From JAABPW01 sp037132275 (GTDB taxonomy: Bacteria; Verrucomicrobiota; Kiritimatiellia; CAIKKV01; CAITUY01), in assembly GCA_037132275.1 (NCBI GenBank), contig JBAXPK010000003.1, positions 1 to 64,000 on the forward strand: 64,000 nt of DNA, written 5' to 3'. The notes beneath the pieces are model-generated. The model was not told the DNA's origin, did no database searches, and was given only the letters and a program-made list of their open reading frames with translations. The position numbers were made by a program, and so were the translations under genes. This document shows, in pieces, positions 16,226 to 25,058 of this stretch (its first letter is position 1; each line of letters starts with the position of its first letter).

Positions 16226-17023
16226 TTATTTTCCGCTTTCAACCGCCTTCAGCACAGGGGAGGAGTCGCCACCCAATTGCAAGTTTTGGAAGGCCGGGGT
16301 TTGGGGAAGTGAAAGATGAACTTCAGAAATCAACTCTGCCTGTATCACCCCACCCTGCCATGAGCAGTCCAGAAGATGACCGGCGCTTTTCCGATCTTCT
16401 GAAATGAAATGCAGGTGCCAGCCTGGCACATTGAGGGTCGCGGCATACTGCGGACACCAAAATCCCACAAGGGTTCCCGGGATGGCCCTCCGCTCAAACA
16501 CCGGCTGATGTGCCGCCACCTCTGCCAGTTTGGGATAAGGTTTCACTTGCGGAGGCACGCTCCGGTATTTGACATAATCAAACACCCCATCCACCCGGAC
16601 GGCATAGAACAGATTATCCCCCGACCGGAGTTCATCCAGACGCTTTTTGAGAGCGTCAACGGCCGCTACCGCGCCACCCGTTTGTGAGACGCTGGGCGTG
16701 AAGCGGGTTACCGCAGCAAAGGGAACCTTCAGCAAGTCCGGCGCGCGAACAACCGTTCCATCGGCACGCGCCTGATAGATGGCGCCGTCGATCAGGATCA
16801 ACTCGCCATCCAGCCGATCAAAGGTTCCGATTCCGAGATCTCCCTGCCTCCTCAGTTCCCCACACGTAACTACTCCATCATACCCGCCCTCCAGGAGGGC
16901 CTTGATTGTGGAGGTCTGGGAAAGGATGGCTCCCTGCGGCCTCTGACCCAAATGGGCGCAAGACACCAATCCGAGCGCTGCAACCGCCAAGGCTATCAAA
17001 CTCAACCTTTTTAATATATGCAT
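16226..17023 (-). CDS. budA: Alpha-acetolactate decarboxylase, predicted lipoprotein
   Basis: 265 residues. It converts alpha-acetolactate to acetoin, the branch of pyruvate metabolism that avoids acid. Family marks are STIKALLEGGYDGVVTCGEL, the long GTFDRLDGELILIDG..Y strand, RSVPPQVKPYPKL, GTLVGFWCPQY and PGWHLHFISEDRKSAGHLLD, which holds the H-x-H and later His zinc ligands. The N-terminus is a lipoprotein signal (hydrophobic stretch ending LGLVSC at residue 24), so the enzyme would be anchored outside the cytoplasmic membrane; exported forms are known in Brevibacillus. The start is at the ATG just before the signal, not at earlier in-frame codons. Last gene of the trp-uvrC-pepP-type minus-strand cluster. 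Confidence 0.85.
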   Translation of the reverse strand: MHILKRLSLIALAVAALGLVSCAHLGQRPQGAILSQTSTIKALLEGGYDGVVTCGELRRQGDLGIGTFDRLDGELILIDGAIYQARADGTVVRAPDLLKVPFAAVTRFTPSVSQTGGAVAAVDALKKRLDELRSGDNLFYAVRVDGVFDYVKYRSVPPQVKPYPKLAEVAAHQPVFERRAIPGTLVGFWCPQYAATLNVPGWHLHFISEDRKSAGHLLDCSWQGGVIQAELISEVHLSLPQTPAFQNLQLGGDSSPVLKAVESGK

Positions 17024-17033
17024 CGAGTCATCC

Positions 17034-17750
17034 TTACCGTCTCGGTTCGTCAAATGTGGAACTAAAGTGAGACAGGAAGAATAGTTTCCCGCCTGTCCAC
17101 CACCCATCCTTAGGACTCGTCAACATCGGACGAAGGCAGGTCGCCATCTGAAGGGTCACCAAGGCCAGGATGAATAACCATGTTTTAATCCCCGCTGCCT
17201 TGCTGAAAAGCGCATGTTCCTGCAATTTCGCAATGAACCTGACCGCGAATGAGAGGGCTACACCCCAAATGCATACCACGAGCATGGTCACAAACGACAA
17301 ACTCTCCGTCGATACGGAGAACAGCCACGCCACCGGCGCCAACCCCACCAGGATTAACCCCTGCATAGCCAGGCATGACGCACCCAGTACAAACGCGCGG
17401 GCAAATGTCAGCGGAGCTCCGCCAACACAAGCGAAAACATAGAGTGCCGGATAGCAGAGTGTCAGGGCACACAACGCTGTCAAGGGCCCCTTCACGGCAT
17501 CCATGAGCGCCACCGGCCAGCCCCCGAACAACCCCATCGCCAAGCCAAATATCGCATGAAAAACTACTGCAGCGGCGAGCAGTGTCAGTCCGTTTCTGAG
17601 CGCATTCTTTCCGTTCGCAATGACCTCCACAACGGCCTCAGGGGATTTCAGCAGCGCTGTCACGATGTTTTCTGGTTTCGGCATATGATCGTCATTCAAC
17701 GGTGGCGGCATCGAATTCACCAAACTCTTATTCATCGAATCTTCATTCAT
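17034..17750 (-). CDS. Polytopic membrane protein, paralogue of its upstream neighbour
   Basis: 238 residues. A hydrophilic N-terminus of about 40 residues (PKPENIVTALLKSPEAVVE) is followed by five or six transmembrane helices with small-residue-rich, Cys-containing segments. The topology and the F-x-AIFGLAMGLFGGWP / ALDTxL-type spacing match the next gene upstream, so the two are likely paralogues; a Yip1-like fold is possible. The start has a Shine-Dalgarno (GGGAG) eight bases upstream. It lies between the paralogue and the acetolactate decarboxylase. Function unknown. Confidence 0.65.
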   Translation of the reverse strand: MNEDSMNKSLVNSMPPPLNDDHMPKPENIVTALLKSPEAVVEVIANGKNALRNGLTLLAAAVVFHAIFGLAMGLFGGWPVALMDAVKGPLTALCALTLCYPALYVFACVGGAPLTFARAFVLGASCLAMQGLILVGLAPVAWLFSVSTESLSFVTMLVVCIWGVALSFAVRFIAKLQEHALFSKAAGIKTWLFILALVTLQMATCLRPMLTSPKDGWWTGGKLFFLSHFSSTFDEPRR

Positions 17751-17765
17751 AGTCGGTTCTCCCTC

Positions 17766-18488
17766 TTATTTGGCACCCGTCAACAAGTACGGCAATACTT
17801 CCCTAAACACAAACTCATAGAAATTCCGATCCAGACAATCCGGCCTTATCCAGGCGACCGGGTAGAACGGGCTCCCCACAAAAGGCCGCAGAATCCACGA
17901 CATCTGGCAACCCACAAACGCAAAGGCCAGCACCCACGACGCAAACAACGAGCCCACAGGGCAACGCGGCCGCACAACCCGGCGCAAGCCTTTCAACAAC
18001 GCCATGTTGCCGCCGAACCCAGCCAGGGACAAAATGATGATGTGAGTAACAAGAATCGAATTGTGCGCAGTGCGCAACACATCATGCGAGCCGACGACGG
18101 GAACACCGGACAAGAGAAAAAACAACGCTACGGGGGCCAAACTCAGAAGGATCCACCCGCTGATCGTCATCGCCGCAAATACGACAAACACCGTTGACTT
18201 AAAAGACAGACCGGATCCCAGCAGGCTGGCCGTCATCCAGTTAAACCCGGCGACAAGCGTGGTAGTGCCTAAAAAAAGAAGGGGCAGTTTGACGGCAACA
18301 TAGAGAACCAATTGCGGGGAGCGCCACCCAGCCAAGACGGCGCCATAGACAACACACGAGATTACGATGAAGGCAGCCAAGCCAAGCAGATCTGACCAGT
18401 GTAGTTCCTGGGTGCGGACACGCTCCCAAAACGCCGCACGATCTTTCAATACCAAGACAGGCAAGGCCAGCATTCCTGCAAACTCCAT
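17766..18488 (-). CDS. Polytopic membrane protein, paralogue of its downstream neighbour
   Basis: 240 residues with five or six transmembrane helices. Shared pattern with the next gene: helix pairs (LLGLAAFIVISCVVYGAVLAGW, VKLPLLFLGTTTLVAGFNW), a loop with SPV/ST residues, and an ending of MSWILRPFVGSPFYP.. against MATCLRPMLTSPKDGWW. CQMSWILRPFVGSP / LQMATCLRPMLTSP is the clearest common line and marks them as related. It starts 9 bases after the aminopeptidase stop, so they are co-transcribed. A Yip1-like fold is possible; function unknown. Confidence 0.65.
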   Translation of the reverse strand: MEFAGMLALPVLVLKDRAAFWERVRTQELHWSDLLGLAAFIVISCVVYGAVLAGWRSPQLVLYVAVKLPLLFLGTTTLVAGFNWMTASLLGSGLSFKSTVFVVFAAMTISGWILLSLAPVALFFLLSGVPVVGSHDVLRTAHNSILVTHIIILSLAGFGGNMALLKGLRRVVRPRCPVGSLFASWVLAFAFVGCQMSWILRPFVGSPFYPVAWIRPDCLDRNFYEFVFREVLPYLLTGAK

Positions 18489-18497
18489 ATCACCACT

Positions 18498-20366
18498 CTA
18501 CCGGCTTTCAGGCCTCCCGTCATCTGAAGATCTAGCCGAGGAATTTCTTGTTGCGCGTTCTCTCGAGTTCGCCCACCCGAGAATTGGCAAAGTTTTGCGC
18601 TTTAGCCAGGCGCGGGGCTGGCCTTTGAGGTGTGGGGATAGGCGCGTCCAGACGGTCTTGTGATAGGTGTTTAGCCAGATGCGTTCTTCCGGAGTAAGTA
18701 GCGCCGGAATCAATGGGGCGGTATCAATGGGACATAGGGTCAGGGTGTCAAATCGCAGGAATTGCCCATAGTCGGCGTTATTCTCCGCCTCCGCCACCAG
18801 CACCATATTCTCGATCCTAATCCCATACTTGCCCTCTCGATAGACACCGGGCTCAATCGTCACCACCATCCCGGGCTTGAATGCGCTAGGATTCCACGCC
18901 TGGGTGAATCCATGCGGGCCTTCATGAACGTTCAAATAGGCCCCCACCCCGTGCCCGCTTCCATGTTTGTAATTCAAGCCATCCCCCCACAGCGGCAGCC
19001 TCGCCAAAACATCCAGTTGGGTTCCGGTCATGCCGACAGGAAATCGCACGCGACTCAAGGCGATCATTCCTTTCAGAACCAGGGTGTAGTGCCGTCGAGC
19101 CTCTGCCGACACCGGCCCCAGCGCCACGGTTCGCGTTGTGTCCATGGTTCCCTCAAAATAATTACCGCCGGAATCCACCAGAAACAGTCCCTTGCGACCG
19201 AGCTTTGCAGCCTTATCCGGCGAAACGGTATAATGAATCATGGCCGCGTTGGCTTGGTATCCGCAGATCGCCGTAAAACTGTCATCCCGATACTCGGGGG
19301 CTTCACGCCGGAAGTCCCTGAGTTTGTCAGCTGCCGTAGCCTCCGTTACCGTTTCACAAGCCGCAAGGGCATAGTCCAGCCAGGCAAAGAATTTTACCAA
19401 GGCCAGGCCATCGAGGAGCGCCGCCGTCCTGAAATGGGCCTGTTCCACTGGGTTTTTAATCGACTTCAAGTCGGAGGTAATATCGATGGTCTCCTCCACA
19501 CGGCGCACGGCCTGCGGTACGGCGTCGGCCAGCCATTTATTCACCCGGCGGGGGTTGTAGCAGAGGGACTTACGGGAAGGGAAGGCTTTCAGGGCTTGGA
19601 TCACGGACTCATATGGGCGAAGGGTCACACCCTGCTTGTTTAGCCTTTTCCGTAGGGAGCCCGAAATTTTCGAGGGCTCGACAAACAGCGACGCCTCTTT
19701 CATTCCCACCAGGGCATAGGCCAGCACCACCGGCGAATGTTCGATGTCGGCCCCGCGGATATTGAATAGCCACGCAATGTCGTCCAGCGAGGCCAGCAGC
19801 AGGGCATCAGCCTTTTTTTCGACCAGTTTCGCCCGCACCGCCGCTAACTTTTGGGCACATCCTTCGCCTGCGTAGCTCACCGGAAAGTCCGTAACCGGAG
19901 CCCGCGAGGCCGCCGGGCGATCCGTCCATACCTTCGCCAAGAGATCCTCAGCAGATCTCAGTTTCAGCTTCTTTGCAGCAAACGCTTTTTCCATCTCGCG
20001 CACGGCTTCAAGGGAAAAGACCTGACCATCAAACGCCACCGTTTGACCGGGCTTCAATTGCCCGGCAATCCATTCATTGACCGTGGGCACGTGGGGCTCG
20101 CGGCTCTTGAACAGCGTGATCCCGCTTCCCGCCAATTCTTTTTCGGCCTGGAGAAAATACCGGCTATCGGTCCAGAGCGCCGCCGTTTTCGGGGTAATCA
20201 CGAGCGTGCCGGATGACCCTGTAAATCCAGAGACCCACTTCCGTGTCTGCCACCGGGTTCCCACATATTCACTCAGATGCGGATCCGATGACGGAATGAC
20301 CAGCGCCGCCACCTTCCGCCCCGCCATCAGTTTCCGTAAAGCCAGTAGTTTCTCTCGCACTTTCAT
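18498..20366 (-). CDS. Aminopeptidase P (Xaa-Pro aminopeptidase), three-domain type
   Basis: 622 residues, the length of the larger, three-domain aminopeptidase P enzymes (M24B). It removes N-terminal residues that precede proline, cytoplasmic. The two creatinase-like N-terminal domains occupy about 1-310. The pita-bread catalytic domain holds the five metal ligands: Asp in FLVDSGGNYFEGTMDTTRT (two), His in HGSGHGVG, Glu in TIEPGVY and Glu in IRIENM. The last 35 residues (WLKRKTLPILGWANSRER.. to the end) are basic and atypical, as if the reading frame runs on. It is 4 bases downstream of uvrC, so the pair is translationally linked. Confidence 0.9.
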   Translation of the reverse strand: MKVREKLLALRKLMAGRKVAALVIPSSDPHLSEYVGTRWQTRKWVSGFTGSSGTLVITPKTAALWTDSRYFLQAEKELAGSGITLFKSREPHVPTVNEWIAGQLKPGQTVAFDGQVFSLEAVREMEKAFAAKKLKLRSAEDLLAKVWTDRPAASRAPVTDFPVSYAGEGCAQKLAAVRAKLVEKKADALLLASLDDIAWLFNIRGADIEHSPVVLAYALVGMKEASLFVEPSKISGSLRKRLNKQGVTLRPYESVIQALKAFPSRKSLCYNPRRVNKWLADAVPQAVRRVEETIDITSDLKSIKNPVEQAHFRTAALLDGLALVKFFAWLDYALAACETVTEATAADKLRDFRREAPEYRDDSFTAICGYQANAAMIHYTVSPDKAAKLGRKGLFLVDSGGNYFEGTMDTTRTVALGPVSAEARRHYTLVLKGMIALSRVRFPVGMTGTQLDVLARLPLWGDGLNYKHGSGHGVGAYLNVHEGPHGFTQAWNPSAFKPGMVVTIEPGVYREGKYGIRIENMVLVAEAENNADYGQFLRFDTLTLCPIDTAPLIPALLTPEERIWLNTYHKTVWTRLSPHLKGQPRAWLKRKTLPILGWANSRERATRNSSARSSDDGRPESR

Positions 20367-20370
20367 CTCA

Positions 20371-21837
20371 TCATTCCTCTTTATGCAGCCATTCTGAAAT
20401 GCTTTTGGCTGAGACCAGGCTCACGCCGGGCACGCCCGCAATCTCCTCCACCGACGCCCGCTTGAGCCGGAGCACCGACCCGAAATGACTCAACAGCGCC
20501 ATTTTGCGCTTCTCCCCCATGCCGGGAATATCATCAAGCGCCGACTCCCTAAGCCGGCGTGCCCGCAACTTCCGATGGTAGGCCAAAGCAAACCGATGCG
20601 CCTCGTCACGGGCACGCTGGAGCACATACAGAGCCTTTGAATCAGAAGGCAGTCGAATCGGCGTGGACTGCCCCGGCACATGGATTTCTTCAAACCGTTT
20701 CGCCAGCCCGATCACCGGGACCGTGGTGACCCCCAGAAGCATCAGTTCACCCCGGGCCGCATTCAACTGGGATATCCCGCCATCCACAACCAGAAGATCA
20801 GGCCCGCGCCCACCCTCCCACTGTAACCGTTCGAAACGCCTGCGAATCACCTCCGCCATCATGGCGGGATCGTCTGATTGATGCACCGTCCTGATCCTGA
20901 AATGACGGTATCGGGCTGGTGTGGGCAGTCCCTCCACGGCGCAGACCATACTGGCCACCGAATGGGTGCCCGAGATATTCGAAATATCATAACACTCGAT
21001 CACTCTGGGCGGTGCGGCAAGACCCAATGCCTTCTGCAAATCCAGAATCCCCGCCTTGGCATCCTCCGCCTTCATGCTTGGCGTGGAAGCCACCCTCGCC
21101 CGCTGCTGCGTGATTTCCCGAAGCCTGAACCAGGTATCACGCAACGCCGCAGCCTCCTCAAAACGATGGCGGTCGGCGGCTTCCTCCATGCGGGCCCGCA
21201 TGGCTTCGAGCAAGGCTGGAGTTTCCCCTTTCAGGAAGGCACACGCAGCCGCCACCTTTTCGAGATACGCCTCCCGCGTGATGCGGCCAATGCAGGGCGC
21301 GGAACAATAGCGGACAACGTCATTGATGCAATGTTTGTGGTCGGATTCATCGGGGACATGCGGGGCACACTTTCGCAGGCCGAATTTCTTCTCCACAAAA
21401 TCCATGGCCACCTTGGTCGCCACAGAATTAACGTAAGGCCCGAGGTAGACCGCGCCATCGTCGCGCCGGATCCGTACGGCTTTGAATTGTGGCCAGGGTT
21501 CCGCCAGGTTGATTCTGAGCATCAGGAACCGTTTGTCATCCCGCAGGTCAACATTGTAGCGCGGCTTATAGTCCTTGATCAACCGGCTTTCGGTCAGGAG
21601 CGCTTCCGCCTCATTGCGCAGTACAACGATGTCGAAATCATCCACACTTCTGATCAGGCCGCGTAATTTGGGATCGGCCTTCGCCCATGTGCCCGTCCGG
21701 AAGTAGGATTGGACGCGTTTCCGAAGCGAGGCGGCCTTCCCGATATAGATGATCTTTCCCCGCCGGTCCCTCATCAGGTAGCAGCCCGGCTGGTCAGGAA
21801 GTTCCTGTAGTTTTCGCCGCACTTTATCCGGGAGCAT
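20371..21837 (-). CDS. uvrC: Excinuclease ABC subunit C, compact form
   Basis: 488 residues. UvrC makes both cuts in nucleotide excision repair. The GIY-YIG nuclease (residues 12-95, GCYLMRDRRGKIIYIGKA) is followed by a Cys cluster (CAPHVPDESDHKHC..YCSAPCIG), the UVR motif that meets UvrB (ADRHRFEEAAALRD, about 215), the RNase H-like 5'-nuclease (ECYDISNISGTHSVASMV.., DLLVVDGG) and C-terminal helix-hairpin-helix (LDDIPGMGEKRKMALLSHFG, IAGVPGVSLVSAKSI). At about 490 residues it is over 100 shorter than E. coli UvrC but has all domains. I chose ATG over a GTG two codons earlier. It lies inside the trp gene cluster. Confidence 0.92.
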   Translation of the reverse strand: MLPDKVRRKLQELPDQPGCYLMRDRRGKIIYIGKAASLRKRVQSYFRTGTWAKADPKLRGLIRSVDDFDIVVLRNEAEALLTESRLIKDYKPRYNVDLRDDKRFLMLRINLAEPWPQFKAVRIRRDDGAVYLGPYVNSVATKVAMDFVEKKFGLRKCAPHVPDESDHKHCINDVVRYCSAPCIGRITREAYLEKVAAACAFLKGETPALLEAMRARMEEAADRHRFEEAAALRDTWFRLREITQQRARVASTPSMKAEDAKAGILDLQKALGLAAPPRVIECYDISNISGTHSVASMVCAVEGLPTPARYRHFRIRTVHQSDDPAMMAEVIRRRFERLQWEGGRGPDLLVVDGGISQLNAARGELMLLGVTTVPVIGLAKRFEEIHVPGQSTPIRLPSDSKALYVLQRARDEAHRFALAYHRKLRARRLRESALDDIPGMGEKRKMALLSHFGSVLRLKRASVEEIAGVPGVSLVSAKSISEWLHKEE

Positions 21838-21852
21838 AATCACGGATAAAGC

Positions 21853-22863
21853 TTATTTGATTTGGGTCTTTATCACAAGCCCCTCAAGCGCCCGCAACGC
21901 TGCTCCCTCATCAATCGCCTTTTCGGCCAACCGGAATCCTTCAAGGAAATCGACCGCCTTGCCGCCTGCGATCAGGCCTGCGGCGGCATTCAGGCAAACG
22001 ATATCCCGACGCGGCCCTTTCTCGCCTTTTAAAACGGCACGGGTAATCATCGCATTGTGCTTGGGATCGCCGCCTGCCAGTGAGGAGAGATCGGAATACT
22101 CCTCGATCACGGACAGCGGGTCAAAGTTGTAAGTGCGAATCGAGCCAGCCCGGAGCTCACTGATCCGCGTCGTGCCGGTAATGGTGATTTCATCCATGCC
22201 GTCCTGCCCATGAACCACGAACACCCGGTGACTTCCCAACTGTTTCAATACCTCGGCAAACATCTCGGTCAAGTCCGGCGCAAACACTCCCAGCACCTGG
22301 AATCGGGCGCCGGCGGGATTGGCCAGAGGCCCAAGCAGGTTGAATATCGTCCTGAACCCGAGTTCTTTCCGGGGGCCCATGGCATGTTTCATGGCCGGAT
22401 GCAATTTCGGGGCAAACAGAAACCCAATTCCCACCTCATGAATGCACTCCTCCATCACGTCCGGCGACACCTCAAGGTTGACTCCCAACTCCGCCAGCAC
22501 ATCCGCCGAACCGCATTGGCTGCTGATGGAACGGTTCCCGTGCTTGGCCACAGGCACACCCGCGCCGGCCACCACAAAGGCGGCGGTGGTGGAAATGTTA
22601 AAGGTTCCCAGCGAATCCCCACCGGTTCCACAGGTATCCACCACCGGCTTGCCGCGCGGGTCCACAAAGACGGCGTGGTGGCGCATGGATTCACAGGCGC
22701 CCGTCAGTTCCTCAATCGTTTCGCCTTTGAGTCGCAGCGCGGTCAGGAATGCCCCCAACTGGGCCGGGGTCGCGCCCCCATCCATAATCAGGTCAAAGGC
22801 GTCCACCGCCTCCTGGAAACTGAGATTCTGTTTTGCAATCAACTTCTGTAAAACGTTTTTCAT
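21853..22863 (-). CDS. trpD: Anthranilate phosphoribosyltransferase
   Basis: 336 residues. It joins anthranilate and PRPP, the second step of tryptophan synthesis. Family motifs are the PRPP loop DTCGTGGDSLGTFNISTTAAFVVAGAGVPVAKHGNRSISS (residues 76-115), LGPLANPAGARFQVLGV, and the Mg-binding DEITITG. The N-terminal four-helix bundle has LTGACESMRHHA. Its ATG overlaps the trpG stop by 4 bases. The remaining genes trpC, F, B and A are not in this cluster. Confidence 0.96.
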   Translation of the reverse strand: MKNVLQKLIAKQNLSFQEAVDAFDLIMDGGATPAQLGAFLTALRLKGETIEELTGACESMRHHAVFVDPRGKPVVDTCGTGGDSLGTFNISTTAAFVVAGAGVPVAKHGNRSISSQCGSADVLAELGVNLEVSPDVMEECIHEVGIGFLFAPKLHPAMKHAMGPRKELGFRTIFNLLGPLANPAGARFQVLGVFAPDLTEMFAEVLKQLGSHRVFVVHGQDGMDEITITGTTRISELRAGSIRTYNFDPLSVIEEYSDLSSLAGGDPKHNAMITRAVLKGEKGPRRDIVCLNAAAGLIAGGKAVDFLEGFRLAEKAIDEGAALRALEGLVIKTQIK

Positions 22864-23432
22864 TTTGAAACCATCTCCAGAAAATTTCGCAACAACCGTT
22901 TACCCGAGGGCGTCAACACAGATTCAGGGTGAAATTGCACGCCATAGGTCGGGTGCGAGACATGGTGCATGCCCATGATCTCATCATCGTCGCTGAAGGC
23001 ATCGGGCACCAGTTCCGGCGGAAGCGTGTCCTTCACCACCGAAAGCGAGTGGTAACGCCCCGCCTGAAACGGATTGCCCATCCCCTTGTACAAACCCAGT
23101 CCGTCATGGCGGATTTGCGACACCTTGCCATGCATGATGCGCTTCGCGTTTGAGACTGTGGCACCGAACGCAACCCCCAGGGACTGGTGTCCCAGACAGA
23201 CCCCCAGCACCGGAACGCGGCCGCTCATCCGCTGGATCAAGGCCACGGAAATCCCCGCCTCTTTCGGCGTGCAGGGCCCGGGCGAGATCACCACCGCCGC
23301 CGGCGCCATCGCCTCAACGGCCTCCACGGTCACCGCATCATTGCGGAACACCCGGATATCCGCGCCGATCGAAGCCATCAGTTGCACCAGGTTGTAGGTG
23401 AACGAATCGTAGTTATCAATGAGCACAATCAT
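22860..23432 (-). CDS. trpG: Anthranilate synthase component II (glutamine amidotransferase)
   Basis: 190 residues, a class I glutamine amidotransferase that supplies ammonia to TrpE. The catalytic Cys is in GVCLGHQSLG, and the His-x-Glu pair is in VQFHPESVLT near the C-terminus. The N-terminal IDNYDSFTYNLVQ is typical of TrpG/PabA. As in many bacteria the same subunit may also serve folate synthesis (PabA). It overlaps trpE and trpD by 4 bases at each end, so the three are translationally coupled. Confidence 0.95.
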   Translation of the reverse strand: MIVLIDNYDSFTYNLVQLMASIGADIRVFRNDAVTVEAVEAMAPAAVVISPGPCTPKEAGISVALIQRMSGRVPVLGVCLGHQSLGVAFGATVSNAKRIMHGKVSQIRHDGLGLYKGMGNPFQAGRYHSLSVVKDTLPPELVPDAFSDDDEIMGMHHVSHPTYGVQFHPESVLTPSGKRLLRNFLEMVSK

Positions 23433-24880
23433 ACCACATCTCCATCCAGTTCGAGCGCCCGCGCCGCCAATTGCACGGCCTTCTGCATGCCGCGCGCCTT
23501 CTGGCAGGTTTCCAGAAATTCCTTCACCGGGTCGGAATCATAGACAATCCCGGCCCCCGCCTGGATCGCCACCGTCCCCCCGCTGACCTCCATCGTCCGG
23601 ATGGTGATGGCCAGATCCATATTCCCATCATAGCCCACATAGCCCACCGCCCCGCCATAAACGCCCCGAGGTTCAGGCTCCAGTTCATGGATAATCTCCA
23701 TCGCGCGGATCTTCGGTGCGCCGGAGAGGGTCCCCGCCGGGAAGGTGGCCCGGATCACGTCATAGGCATCGAATTCTTTTCTCAATACCCCCTGCACATG
23801 CGACACCAGATGCATTACATGGCTGTACCGTTCGATCATCATGTAATCGGTCACCTGCACGCTCCCCATCTCAGCAAGACGCCCGATATCGTTGCGACCA
23901 AGATCGACCAGCATAACATGCTCGGCTTTTTCCTTTTCATCGGAAAGCAATTCGTCCGCCAGGGCGCGATCCTCGGCCTCATCCTTCCCCCGCGGCCGCG
24001 TCCCGGCAATGGGGCGCAACTCGACATGGTTCCCCGTCAGGCGCACCATTACCTCAGGGGACGACCCGACCAGGATCTGGCTCCCCAGTTTGAGGAAAAA
24101 AGTGTAAGGTGATGGATTCAACAGTCGCAGGGCACGATAGAGATCCAGCGGCGGGATATCCCCCTTCGCACTGAACCGCTGACTCAAGACAACCTGAATG
24201 ATATCACCGGCGGTGATATAGTCCTTCGCCCGCTTTACCATGGCACAGAACTCATCCTGCGTCATATTGGAGGCAAACTGAACCTCTCCGCACCGCCGGG
24301 GAGCGGGGCGTTCCACAGGCTGATTCAGGGTATGCTCAATCCCCTCAATTTCGGAAACCGCACGACGATAGGCGGCTTCCGGCGAAGGGGATTCCGACGG
24401 CCGGGTACAGACCACTATTTTGATGGTGTGGCGGATATTGTCGAAGACGATCATCCGGTCGGCCTGAACAAAGCGGCTCCGCAGGCGCATGCCCGCGCGG
24501 CCCGGTTTGGGCTCCGGCATTCTCTCAAACTCCCCCATCGCCTCAAAGCCGATGAACCCGACGGCGCCCCCGATAAAACGGGGCAATCCCGGCAGGGCGG
24601 CCACCCGCACTCCCTTGAAGATACGCCGGATCTCCTCAAGCCCCTTCCCGACCTGACGATGATCCACTTCCAGAAAGGGACGCGGATCAATCCCGACAAA
24701 CGAGTACCGGCCCCACTTTTCCCCGCCCTCCATACTTTCCAGGAGAAAGACATTCTCCCGGCTTATGAACCGCTGCAACACAGAGACCGGAGTCTCCATG
24801 TCCGCGAGCACCTCCTTGTACACCGGCACGATGTCATAACCCCGCGCCAGCCCGGCATAATCTTTTTCATTTGGGAACAT
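23429..24880 (-). CDS. trpE: Anthranilate synthase component I
   Basis: 483 residues from the ATG at 24880. It makes anthranilate from chorismate. The chorismate-binding domain motifs are seen: IAGTRPRGKDEAEDRALADELLSDEKEKAEHVMLVDLGRNDIGR and the FPAGTLSGAPKIRAMEIIHELEP block. LLESMEGGEKWGRYSFVG at the N-terminus is the region where tryptophan feedback-inhibits. I rejected an upstream TTG (24919) because it is part of the -35 box. The promoter puts the transcript start about 4 bases before this ATG, so translation is probably leaderless. It heads the cluster trpE-trpG-trpD-uvrC-pepP-type. Confidence 0.95.
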   Translation of the reverse strand: MFPNEKDYAGLARGYDIVPVYKEVLADMETPVSVLQRFISRENVFLLESMEGGEKWGRYSFVGIDPRPFLEVDHRQVGKGLEEIRRIFKGVRVAALPGLPRFIGGAVGFIGFEAMGEFERMPEPKPGRAGMRLRSRFVQADRMIVFDNIRHTIKIVVCTRPSESPSPEAAYRRAVSEIEGIEHTLNQPVERPAPRRCGEVQFASNMTQDEFCAMVKRAKDYITAGDIIQVVLSQRFSAKGDIPPLDLYRALRLLNPSPYTFFLKLGSQILVGSSPEVMVRLTGNHVELRPIAGTRPRGKDEAEDRALADELLSDEKEKAEHVMLVDLGRNDIGRLAEMGSVQVTDYMMIERYSHVMHLVSHVQGVLRKEFDAYDVIRATFPAGTLSGAPKIRAMEIIHELEPEPRGVYGGAVGYVGYDGNMDLAITIRTMEVSGGTVAIQAGAGIVYDSDPVKEFLETCQKARGMQKAVQLAARALELDGDVV

Positions 24881-24882
24881 AG

Positions 24883-24902
24883 TGTTTCTATATATAGAAA
24901 CA
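24883..24902. promoter_or_regulatory. 20-bp perfect palindrome over the trpE -10 region (operator)
   Basis: TGTTTCTATATATAGAAACA is a perfect 20-base palindrome that covers the -10 box and ends 2 bases before the trpE ATG. It is not the E. coli TrpR operator. A repressor or activator dimer bound here would block the promoter and probably the leaderless start. Confidence 0.6.
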
Positions 24903-24919
24903 TCCCCGCCGGACGTCAA
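24891..24919 (-). promoter_or_regulatory. Sigma-70-type promoter of the trpE operon
   Basis: On the minus strand TTGACG (24919-24914), 17-base spacer, TATATA (24896-24891). Expected start of transcription is near 24884, four bases before the trpE ATG at 24880. Confidence 0.7.
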
Positions 24920-25001
24920 TAGTTATTTATAGCTTTTTCATCTCTGTACAGGCTCAATTAAAAGGCCTAACGAGGATGCCGCACTATGATCGAGCATCGC
25001 A

Positions 25002-25030
25002 TTGCCACCCCACGCACATTCCGATATAAT
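25002..25030 (+). promoter_or_regulatory. Promoter of the S53 peptidase gene
   Basis: TTGCCA (25002-25007), 17-base spacer, perfect TATAAT (25025-25030). The transcript would begin near 25037, about 20 bases before the chosen ATG at 25059. It also shows that the in-frame TTG at 25002 is not a start codon. Confidence 0.75.
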
Positions 25031-25058
25031 CAGAACAAATTTAAAAAATGGCTCAGGG

